This document shows, piece after piece, positions 1 through 6,715 of a DNA stretch of 64,000 bases. Source of the DNA: Apostichopus japonicus (Eukaryota; Echinodermata; Holothuroidea; Aspidochirotida; Stichopodidae); the NCBI RefSeq assembly GCF_037975245.1, contig NC_092574.1, positions 2,389,001-2,453,000 of the forward strand, read 5' to 3'. The notes beneath the pieces are model-generated. The model was not told where the DNA came from, ran no database searches, and saw only the letters and a program-made list of their open reading frames with translations. Numbering within the stretch: the stretch's first letter is position 1; each line of letters starts with the position of its first letter. The position numbers and the translations under genes were made by a program.

Positions 1-2169
1 GGTTTCTAAGTACAAGTTGTGCAAAATATTGCAATGACCTACTTCGTTTACGCGAAACAATATACCAAATAGAAACAACCCCCACCCCCCCCTAAAAAAA
101 AAACAGACAGACAAACAAACAAAGCAAAACAAATTTAAAACACCATGCATGTACATGCAGATATTAACAACAACCCCCCCCCCAAAAAAAAAAAAAAATT
201 ATATAAAATAGTGCTTCGGCGTGGAATCGAACCTAGGCAGACATTGAGCATCAATTTAATCTTAAATAAATTGTGATTACTTAGCGAGAAAAAAGATGAA
301 TGCAAAATGTCAATAATTAATTTGAATTATTGTATTATAAAATTGAAGACAGAAAGCTAAAATTAACAAGAGATTACGCCTCATCGAGGCCATGGTTTCA
401 CTGAACGTTGAACATCAACCCAGTCCGAATCGACGTGAGCCCTCCATTGCAAGTCAGCTAGCCCACTTCTGGCCCGAAGGCCGGACTCTAAACGTAATCT
501 CCCGGATGCTTTTGCGAACTAAGGGAGGATACGGAATTGGGATCCTAGGCCCGTGTAAAAATTCCACCTTGGCGATGCCGTTATAAACAAAGCAGTGTCT
601 GTCATCCGATCGGCGCGATTCACACAGCCTGACAACAAACACCGACGCGCAGTGCTGTCTTCCAACCGTTCAGGCCACCACGCCAGCCTGGTGATTCTTG
701 GGTCGAAATAATACTTCCAGTTCCAGATTGTTCCAAAACAATGTGATATGAATGCGTACCGTGCCCCAATTGGAGTATTGTACATTCGCACAAAAGTTTA
801 ACCGTGAAAGAAGAAACACGAAAAACAAAAAAACAAAAACACGAAAAAAACAACCAAAAAACACACGAAAAGACAAGTAAATTAAAAGCACACACACATA
901 CACACACAAGACGTAAAATGACTTAACGCAGTGCTTGTTTTGGCATATTTCCAGTCACCACGATCGTTTTGAATGCCTTGATGTGGAAGCACATAAATCA
1001 AAGTAGAGATGATGTGCAAATAAGGAGGATTGGAGGTGACACAGAGCATTTCATAAATTCTGTGTTTAAATCTGGATATGTTTCTCCGTGCGAGCAGACG
1101 GTTCAGTGTGCTTAACTTGCTCCTCTTCTAGCCCAAAGTCTAAACTGCGTCATGATATAGAAATGCGCATGCACCCTGACAGGCCAAGCCCTCAGATATC
1201 AACGGGGGAATGGGGGGGGGGGGTCTGATATGTCAGTTGACAACTTCTAGCTATACTTTAGCGGACCCAAAACGTGACGGACTTATAGTGTGTAAGATAA
1301 TGGAACGATTACTTCTGGTATATGACACTTACAACAGCTATAAAATAGAAAGCTCCCGATGGATCTTTTAAAGTCCAAATTTTAAAGGGGAAAAAAAAAG
1401 AGGCAATATTTTGAGATAAAAAGACAACATTGTGAGATTTGGGGACACTGTTTTTCTTTCCTATGTCCTTATTAAGCCACCGTACAATGCTGACATATTG
1501 TGCACACACAATTAAACTGCCGCATGCAACCATCACAGTAGTCTACTGCTGTACACATGCAAGTAAAGGTTTAGTAGCTACAGCGTGATAATCTGACGTC
1601 TATCTTGTCCGTGCGCACATGCAAACAGTTATACAAGAGCGCTCACAAGAATATTCAGCACAAAATCAGAAGCGCGCGCTCCGAAATATTTGTCTGCATT
1701 GCATGCTGTACGTACATAATACCTCCGTGCGCGCGTGTGCGTTGATCTATATACGAGTGTTTACTATACCGTCACACACAGTGGATTTTCAATGGAAAAT
1801 ATTTGTTGTCATTTTGTAGGCGTCCATATCAACACGTACTGTACTGGGCAGTTCTCTCTTCATTGCAAGCAGTGTGGTCTAGACGTTGGATATATCTTGA
1901 CGTCGTTCCTCGCCTTAATTTAGTTGTTCGAACGACTACAATGACGGCCCGGGGTTGCAGAGAAGAAAAGGACGACATTTCAAGACATCGTAAACATAAC
2001 GTGATTACGGTTAGTGATATTTTACATTATCTGAAGTTGTCTGCGTGCATGTATGTCTGTCTGTGAAGTTAGCCTATGCATAGTCTGCAACGTATACCTA
2101 GTCTAGGCCCTATCAGTATATATGCCTTACTTTTGACAACAGTTTTATGCACAACGAGAACAGTGTTAC

Positions 2170-2587
2170 GTCATGGATATGTACCTATGAGCAACTGAGG
2201 CATTTTGACGGCACTTAATGCTTTCTGGGATCAGTGTAGAAAAGTCTGTAGGAGAGTTAAAATACGTTCGGTCGGGATTGCGCCAGTAATATGTCGGTTT
2301 ACTTCTTGTAGGTGCCAGACGTGGCACGAGAAGTTGAGAGCGCCATCGATGGCCATCTTCTACATGTCATCTATCCATTAGCGGCAGGGCTATTATTCAC
2401 GATGTTACCATAGCAATGGAGCGTTAGATTTTAGATTCAAAACGGAGCTATTTTAAATGAATATACAAGTCCCATGGAATTGTCGTGAATTTCATATTTG
2501 CTTTGGTCATAATACGTTAAATACAGAGTAAAAAGCTAGATAAGGTAGAAATTAGATAGATTTATTCGACAATGAGTAAAGTTTTAC
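2170..2587 (+). repeat. Artefactual duplicate of 2688-3102
   Basis: This 418-bp stretch before the gap is repeated after it as 415 bp. The three extra bases are homopolymer additions (at 2298-2300, 2530-2534 and 2582-2585). No other unit carries this partial duplication, so it is best read as an unmerged contig overlap and not as biology. Confidence 0.93.
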
Positions 2588-2687
2588 NNNNNNNNNNNNN
2601 NNNNNNNNNNNNNNNNNNNNNNNNNNNNNNNNNNNNNNNNNNNNNNNNNNNNNNNNNNNNNNNNNNNNNNNNNNNNNNNNNNNNNNN
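2588..2687. other. Assembly gap (100 N), spurious
   Basis: A run of exactly 100 Ns, the conventional filler for a gap of unknown size. The sequence just before it (2170-2587) and just after it (2688-3102) is the same part of the unit, so the two contigs overlap and no sequence is missing at this place. Confidence 0.95.
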
Positions 2688-3675
2688 GTCATGGATATGT
2701 ACCTATGAGCAACTGAGGCATTTTGACGGCACTTAATGCTTTCTGGGATCAGTGTAGAAAAGTCTGTAGGAGAGTTAAAATACGTTCGGTCGGGATTGCG
2801 CCAGTAATATGTCGGTTACTTCTTGTAGGTGCCAGACGTGGCACGAGAAGTTGAGAGCGCCATCGATGGCCATCTTCTACATGTCATCTATCCATTAGCG
2901 GCAGGGCTATTATTCACGATGTTACCATAGCAATGGAGCGTTAGATTTTAGATTCAAAACGGAGCTATTTTAAATGAATATACAAGTCCCATGGAATTGT
3001 CGTGAATTTCATATTTGCTTTGGTCATAATACGTTAAATACAGAGTAAAAGCTAGATAAGGTAGAAATTAGATAGATTTATTCGACAATGAGTAAAGTTT
3101 ACCGGTAGAAAGTCCTAGTATGTCATAATTAAATCCTCCGCGCTACTAGGTTTAATTCTCGGCTAAGTCTGCTGTATTCGCATTATCTGCTTTGTGTACC
3201 GTCATGAATACCGCACGTTTCGATCGTTGTTAATGCACGGAGAGCTCGTGGCATTGTTTATAACGTTACCGTACCTGTTTGTATCACACTGTCTTTCAAA
3301 CGCCTGCCTCAGTAAATCAGCATTTAAGAAATGTGAAGTTGTTCTAACAGGAGCATAGCTGTTTCCACACTTAACGGTTTATAATATAAAGGCTAAGTAA
3401 TGACACAACATTCCCGAAGAACAAATATTATCAAGATTGTCAGAAAAGATGTCGCGGTGGCCTTACACTGTACAAAAGAAGCATTTCTTTTTGCAGGTAC
3501 AATTTTCGTCCTTATGTATACTTTCATTAAAATTTCCAGTGAAAGGCGACGAGCGAGACAGAAATCAAATTTACTACTCAGGTCTTAAGTTCCGATTGGT
3601 TTCTAAGTACAAGTTGTGCAAAATATTGCAATGACCTACTTCGTTTACGCGAAACAATATACCAAATAGAAACAA

Positions 3676-3722
3676 CCCCCACCCCCCCCTAAAAAAAAAA
3701 ACAGACAGACAAACAAACAAAG
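3676..3722 (+). repeat. First C/A tract plus ACAG/ACAA repeat
   Basis: In the reference unit this reads C5-A-C8-T-A11 followed by ACAG then ACAA tetranucleotide repeats. Across units the second C run varies from 7 to 9 and the A run from 8 to 11, while the leading C5 and the tetranucleotides do not change. It is present in every unit except where the gap at 40241-40340 removes it. Confidence 0.95.
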
Positions 3723-3743
3723 CAAAACAAATTTAAAACACCA

Positions 3744-3757
3744 TGCATGTACATGCA
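3744..3757. repeat. 14-bp perfect palindrome between the two C/A tracts
   Basis: TGCATGTACATGCA equals its own reverse complement and is also fully alternating pyrimidine-purine. It lies between the two slippage-prone tracts and was unchanged in each unit I checked. It could be a dimeric protein site or a cruciform or Z-DNA former; nothing shows which. Confidence 0.8.
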
Positions 3758-3771
3758 GATATTAACAACAA

Positions 3772-3773
3772 CC

Positions 3774-3801
<28 letters not shown>
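3772..3801 (+). repeat. Second C/A tract (most variable site of the unit)
   Basis: C12 followed directly by A18 in the reference unit. Between units the C run ranges from 9 to 14 and the A run from 15 to 22, and unit 5 has an AG interruption. Read on the minus strand, the A run is a long T run immediately downstream of the tRNA-like element, where it would act as a Pol III terminator. Confidence 0.95.
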
Positions 3802-3804
<3 letters not shown>

Positions 3805-3889
3805 TATAAAATAGTGCTTCGGCGTGGAATCGAACCTAGGCAGACATGAGCATCAATTTAATCTTAAATAAATTGTGATTACTTAGCGA
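3802..3889 (-). promoter_or_regulatory. Degenerate tRNA-like element / Pol III promoter remnant
   Basis: On the minus strand, 3836-3826 reads GGTTCGATTCC, a full match to the tRNA B-box consensus GGTTCGANNCC. It is followed by a tRNA-tail-like segment (CGCCGAAGCA). An A-box-like TCGCTAAGTAAT lies upstream (3889-3878), 53 nt start to start, acceptable for Pol III but longer than in most tRNAs and with three mismatches. Downstream come TTTT (3811-3808) and a T18 run. The T stem pairs at only three of five positions, and no matching 5' acceptor half is visible, so it is not a functional tRNA. A tRNA-derived SINE fragment or old tRNA pseudogene is the likeliest origin. It recurs once per unit; units 10 and 11 carry a change in the A-box-like part. 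Confidence 0.4.
3867..3872 (+). terminator. AATAAA polyadenylation signal candidate
   Basis: A canonical AATAAA, with a T/G-containing stretch just after it (TTGTGATT). It lies about 150 bp past the stop codon of the 61-codon frame that ends just inside each unit (6715 for the copy that starts at 6530), so it could close a transcript started at the TATA box upstream of that frame. The hexamer is common by chance in AT-rich DNA. Confidence 0.25.
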
Positions 3890-3911
3890 GAAAAAGATGA
3901 ATGCAAAATGT

Positions 3912-3933
3912 CAATAATTAATTTGAATTATTG
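3912..3933. repeat. AT hairpin, 8-bp stem
   Basis: CAATAATT (3912-3919) and AATTATTG (3926-3933) are perfect reverse complements around a 6-nt loop. Chance is a real possibility in such AT-rich sequence. Confidence 0.5.
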
Positions 3934-3969
3934 TATTATAAAATTGAAGACAGAAAGCTAAAATTAACA

Positions 3970-4404
3970 AGAGATTACGCCTCATCGAGGCCATGGTTTC
4001 ACTGAACGTTGAACATCAACCCAGTCCGAATCGACGTGAGCCCTCCATTGCAAGTCAGCTAGCCCACTTCTGGCCCGAAGGCCGGACTCTAAACGTAATC
4101 TCCCGGATGCTTTTGCGAACTAAGGGAGGATACGGAATTGGGATCCTAGGCCCGTGTAAAAATTCCACCTTGGCGATGCCGTTATAAACAAAGCAGTGTC
4201 TGTCATCCGATCGGCGCGATTCACACAGCCTGACAACAAACACCGACGCGCAGTGCTGTCTTCCAACCGTTCAGGCCACCACGCCAGCCTGGTGATTCTT
4301 GGGTCGAAATAATACTTCCAGTTCCAGATTGTTCCAAAACAATGTGATATGAATGCGTACCGTGCCCCAATTGGAGTATTGTACATTCGCACAAAAGTTT
4401 AACC
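3970..4404. other. More GC-rich block, no identified gene
   Basis: This stretch is visibly richer in G, C and CG dinucleotides than its flanks. Frames of 62 to 95 codons stay open on both strands at once (for example 3993-4187 plus; 4055-4243 and 4120-4392 minus), which is what a GC-richer, stop-poor stretch gives by chance. None resembles a protein I know. I recognise no transposase, RNA gene or transposon end here. It could be the remnant of an inserted element or gene fragment. Confidence 0.5.
3979..3991. repeat. GC hairpin, 5-bp stem, 3-nt loop
   Basis: GCCTC-ATC-GAGGC is a short perfect inverted repeat at the left edge of the more GC-rich block of the unit. A second small one, GGCC-CGAA-GGCC, follows at 4072-4083. 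Confidence 0.5.
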
Positions 4405-4509
4405 GTGAAAGAAGAAACACGAAAAACAAAAAAACAAAAACACGAAAAAAACAACCAAAAAACACACGAAAAGACAAGTAAATTAAAAGCACACACACAT
4501 ACACACACA
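4405..4509 (+). repeat. Impure A-rich repeat followed by CA repeat
   Basis: A stretch made of AAAC- and CACGAAAA-like words passes into a CA dinucleotide repeat with one T interruption (4490-4509). In contrast to the pure homopolymer tracts, its length is the same in every complete unit, as shown by the constant 3021-bp remainder. Confidence 0.9.
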
Positions 4510-4800
4510 AGACGTAAAATGACTTAACGCAGTGCTTGTTTTGGCATATTTCCAGTCACCACGATCGTTTTGAATGCCTTGATGTGGAAGCACATAAATC
4601 AAAGTAGAGATGATGTGCAAATAAGGAGGATTGGAGGTGACACAGAGCATTTCATAAATTCTGTGTTTAAATCTGGATATGTTTCTCCGTGCGAGCAGAC
4701 GGTTCAGTGTGCTTAACTTGCTCCTCTTCTAGCCCAAAGTCTAAACTGCGTCATGATATAGAAATGCGCATGCACCCTGACAGGCCAAGCCCTCAGATAT
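4510..4800. other. No recognisable feature
   Basis: Between the CA repeat and the G tract I find no convincing frame, RNA gene or repeat. An 8-bp palindrome ACGATCGT lies at 4561-4568. Unit 8 carries a CpG transition in the corresponding stretch. Confidence 0.5.
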
Positions 4801-4804
4801 CAAC

Positions 4805-4823
4805 GGGGGAATGGGGGGGGGGG
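4805..4823 (+). repeat. G5-AAT-G11 tract, G-quadruplex candidate
   Basis: G5 is constant and the second run varies from 11 to 14 between units. The pair of runs can supply four G triplets and so could fold as an intramolecular quadruplex on the plus strand. Length is 14 in units 12 and 15-17, 13 in units 13 and 19, and 11 or 12 elsewhere, so neighbouring units tend to be alike. Confidence 0.85.
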
Positions 4824-4938
4824 TCTGATATGTCAGTTGACAACTTCTAGCTATACTTTAGCGGACCCAAAACGTGACGGACTTATAGTGTGTAAGATAA
4901 TGGAACGATTACTTCTGGTATATGACACTTACAACAGC

Positions 4939-4946
4939 TATAAAAT
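4939..4946 (+). promoter_or_regulatory. TATA box candidate (TATAAAAT)
   Basis: A strong match to the TATA consensus. A start about 30 bp further would lie near 4970. No long frame follows, so any product would be non-coding or spliced; the exon-like blocks at 5541-5609 and 5910-6011 lie downstream on the same strand. TATA-like words are frequent in AT-rich DNA. Confidence 0.25.
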
Positions 4947-4949
4947 AGA

Positions 4950-5190
4950 AAGCTCCCGATGGATCTTTTAAAGTCCAAATTTTAAAGGGGAAAAAAAAAG
5001 AGGCAATATTTTGAGATAAAAAGACAACATTGTGAGATTTGGGGACACTGTTTTTCTTTCCTATGTCCTTATTAAGCCACCGTACAATGCTGACATATTG
5101 TGCACACACAATTAAACTGCCGCATGCAACCATCACAGTAGTCTACTGCTGTACACATGCAAGTAAAGGTTTAGTAGCTACAGCGTGATA
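4950..5190. other. AT-rich stretch, no gene recognised
   Basis: Contains a fixed G4A9 run (G5A9 only in unit 13, probably an error) and a minus-strand frame of 75 codons that occupies 4909-5136. The frame has no recognisable domain. It is interrupted in unit 13 by the extra G and altered in units 3 and 6 (Asn to His). Confidence 0.5.
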
Positions 5191-5210
5191 ATCTGACGTC
5201 TATCTTGTCC

Positions 5211-5342
5211 GTGCGCACATGCAAACAGTTATACAAGAGCGCTCACAAGAATATTCAGCACAAAATCAGAAGCGCGCGCTCCGAAATATTTGTCTGCATT
5301 GCATGCTGTACGTACATAATACCTCCGTGCGCGCGTGTGCGT
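5211..5342. repeat. Cluster of alternating purine-pyrimidine palindromes (Z-DNA candidate)
   Basis: Within 132 bp lie GTGCGCAC (5211-5218), AGCGCGCGCT (5271-5280), TGTACGTACA (5307-5316) and an unbroken 17-nt alternating CG/TG run (5326-5342). Alternating CG/CA runs are the classic Z-DNA formers. The cluster is repeated once per unit. Confidence 0.6.
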
Positions 5343-5540
5343 TGATCTATATACGAGTGTTTACTATACCGTCACACACAGTGGATTTTCAATGGAAAAT
5401 ATTTGTTGTCATTTTGTAGGCGTCCATATCAACACGTACTGTACTGGGCAGTTCTCTCTTCATTGCAAGCAGTGTGGTCTAGACGTTGGATATATCTTGA
5501 CGTCGTTCCTCGCCTTAATTTAGTTGTTCGAACGACTACA

Positions 5541-5609
5541 ATGACGGCCCGGGGTTGCAGAGAAGAAAAGGACGACATTTCAAGACATCGTAAACATAAC
5601 GTGATTACG
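5541..5609 (+). other. Exon-like block A: ATG plus 23 codons up to a donor-like GT
   Basis: An ATG with A at -3 (CTACAATGA) opens a frame of 23 codons rich in charged residues (Arg, Lys, Asp, Glu) and ends at ACG|GTTAGT, a 5-of-6 match to the intron start GTRAGT. If the donor is used, the frame joins in phase to block B after a 301-bp intron. Unspliced, the frame runs on for 18 more codons to a stop at 5666. The 16-residue stretch RHRKHNVITVSDILHY resembles the loop 2-helix 3 part of a histone fold, but helices 1 and 2 are absent. I do not recognise a gene. Neither splicing nor expression is shown by the sequence. Confidence 0.15.
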
Positions 5610-5909
5610 GTTAGTGATATTTTACATTATCTGAAGTTGTCTGCGTGCATGTATGTCTGTCTGTGAAGTTAGCCTATGCATAGTCTGCAACGTATACCTA
5701 GTCTAGGCCTATCAGTATATATGCCTTACTTTTGACAACAGTTTTATGCACAACGAGAACAGTGTTACGTCATGGATATGTACCTATGAGCAACTGAGGC
5801 ATTTTGACGGCACTTAATGCTTTCTGGGATCAGTGTAGAAAAGTCTGTAGGAGAGTTAAAATACGTTCGGTCGGGATTGCGCCAGTAATATGTCGGTTAC
5901 TTCTTGTAG

Positions 5910-5925
5910 GTGCCAGACGTGGCAC
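5910..5925. repeat. Perfect hairpin, 6-bp stem, 4-nt loop
   Basis: GTGCCA-GACG-TGGCAC. It begins exactly at the acceptor-like AG and is the strongest short GC hairpin of the unit. Confidence 0.6.
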
Positions 5926-5939
5926 GAGAAGTTGAGAGC

Positions 5940-5951
5940 GCCATCGATGGC
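5940..5951. repeat. 12-bp perfect palindrome GCCATCGATGGC
   Basis: Self-complementary and centred on ATCGAT. Its context (TGGCCATCGATGGCGCTC on the minus strand) loosely recalls a CTCF-type GGCGC core, but it is one base short of the usual spacing. Confidence 0.55.
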
Positions 5952-5972
5952 CATCTTCTACATGTCATCTAT

Positions 5973-6017
5973 CCATTAGCGGCAGGGCTATTATTCACGA
6001 TGTTACCATAGCAATGG
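5973..6017. repeat. Nested inverted repeats
   Basis: An outer pair CCATT (5973-5977) and AATGG (6013-6017) encloses an inner pair GCTAT (5987-5991) and ATAGC (6008-6012). On the 3' side the two arms are directly adjacent; on the 5' side nine bases separate them. A transcript could fold here, with a bulge. Thermodynamic stability was not computed. Confidence 0.35.
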
Positions 6018-6465
6018 AGCGTTAGATTTTAGATTCAAAACGGAGCTATTTTAAATGAATATACAAGTCCCATGGAATTGTCGTGAATTTCATATTTGCT
6101 TTGGTCATAATACGTTAAATACAGAGTAAAAGCTAGATAAGGTAGAAATTAGATAGATTTATTCGACAATGAGTAAAGTTTACCGGTAGAAAGTCCTAGT
6201 ATGTCATAATTAAATCCTCCGCGCTACTAGGTTTAATTCTCGGCTAAGTCTGCTGTATTCGCATTATCTGCTTTGTGTACCGTCATGAATACCGCACGTT
6301 TCGATCGTTGTTAATGCACGGAGAGCTCGTGGCATTGTTTATAACGTTACCGTACCTGTTTGTATCACACTGTCTTTCAAACGCCTGCCTCAGTAAATCA
6401 GCATTTAAGAAATGTGAAGTTGTTCTAACAGGAGCATAGCTGTTTCCACACTTAACGGTTTATAA
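6012..6465. other. AT-rich stretch, no gene recognised
   Basis: I see no frame or RNA gene. It holds ATTAAA at 6209-6214 on the plus strand and AATAAA on the minus strand (TTTATT at 6158-6163). It contains the sequence that borders the false gap in unit 1 (ending at the AGTAAAGTTTAC word) and, further on, the left edge of the second gap in unit 13. Confidence 0.5.
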
Positions 6466-6473
6466 TATAAAGG
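6466..6473 (+). promoter_or_regulatory. TATA box candidate (TATAAAGG)
   Basis: Good consensus match. A start about 30 bp downstream would fall near 6496, which would leave out the ATG at 6481 and place the ATG at 6530 as first start with a short leader. That geometry is the main reason to look at the 61-codon frame; it may be coincidence. Confidence 0.25.
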
Positions 6474-6529
6474 CTAAGTAATGACACAACATTCCCGAAG
6501 AACAAATATTATCAAGATTGTCAGAAAAG

Positions 6530-6715
6530 ATGTCGCGGTGGCCTTACACTGTACAAAAGAAGCATTTCTTTTTGCAGGTACAATTTTCGTCCTTATGTAT
6601 ACTTTCATTAAAATTTCCAGTGAAAGGCGACGAGCGAGACAGAAATCAAATTTACTACTCAGGTCTTAAGTTCCGATTGGTTTCTAAGTACAAGTTGTGC
6701 AAAATATTGCAATGA
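6530..6715 (+). other. Candidate small ORF, 61 codons, crossing the unit boundary
   Basis: ATG with A at -3 (AAAAGATG), about 64 bp after the TATA box, stop TGA at 6713-6715, AATAAA about 230 bp past the unit boundary. The predicted product is basic, without a signal peptide, clear membrane segment or known domain. In an overlapping frame, 6481-6669 (62 codons, ATG), residues about 28-43 are hydrophobic and are followed by RRRAR, a single-pass membrane-like pattern. Only one, or neither, is likely to be real. The frame is kept in all 19 places where the sequence is complete, with one Phe-to-Tyr change in unit 18, but array homogenisation alone would keep it. Confidence 0.12.

Larger units (their letters stand above)
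1..3597 (+). repeat. Array unit 1, containing a false gap and duplicated flank
   Basis: This unit measures 3597 bp because it holds 100 Ns and a duplicated 415-bp stretch. Its homopolymer tracts are C8, A10, C10, A15 and G12. Relative to all other units it has six single-base additions, all before the gap: T at 244-245, A in 289-294, C in 2108-2110, T in 2298-2300, A in 2530-2534 and T in 2582-2585. Removing the Ns, the duplicate and these additions gives 3076 bp, exactly what the tract lengths predict. The additions cluster towards the contig end, as uncorrected long-read errors do. Confidence 0.95.
5910..6011 (+). other. Exon-like block B: 33 codons and stop after an acceptor-like AG
   Basis: The sequence TTACTTCTTGTAG resembles a 3' splice site. 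The frame opens directly after it and runs 33 codons to TAG at 6009-6011. Its first half is charged (VPDVAREVESAID) and its second half hydrophobic (LLHVIYPLAAGLLFTML), which could be a membrane segment or buried helix. Both blocks look more GC-rich than the sequence between them, as real exons often are. An ATTAAA at 6209-6214 could serve for polyadenylation. All of this can arise by chance in a 3-kb unit searched freely. Confidence 0.15.
3598..6678 (+). repeat. Array unit 2 (reference unit, 3081 bp)
   Basis: Clean full-length unit used here to place all internal features. Homopolymer tracts in order: C8, A11, C12, A18 and G11. I noticed no substitution relative to the majority of units. An internal feature in any other unit lies at roughly the same distance from that unit's start, shifted by a few bases according to tract lengths. 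Confidence 0.97.

Noticed and set aside
2170-3102. A biological 415-bp duplication in unit 1
   Set aside because: It is split precisely by a 100-N gap, found in no other unit, and its left copy has homopolymer additions. An unmerged contig overlap explains it fully.
3802-3889. A functional tRNA gene
   Set aside because: The B box is perfect, but the T stem pairs at three of five positions and no 5' acceptor partner or anticodon arm can be drawn.
3993-4187. A 64-codon plus-strand ATG frame in every unit
   Set aside because: Open in a stop-poor GC-richer block where the minus strand is also open; no recognised domain, no promoter at the right distance.
4120-4510. Overlapping minus-strand frames of 79, 90 and 95 codons in every unit
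   Set aside because: They overlap each other and plus-strand frames, read into the CA and A-rich repeat (Cys/Val/Phe-rich termini) and match nothing I know. Conservation across units is explained by array homogenisation.
5936-5953. A CTCF site as in the DXZ4 macrosatellite
   Set aside because: The GGCGC core and a CCA word are present, but spacing is one base short and the centre does not fit the consensus. Kept only as a palindrome.
3598-6678. Transposon with terminal inverted repeats or target-site duplications bounding the unit
   Set aside because: Units abut directly with no flanking duplication. I found no long terminal inverted repeats, no transposase or reverse transcriptase frame, and the phase I use is arbitrary.
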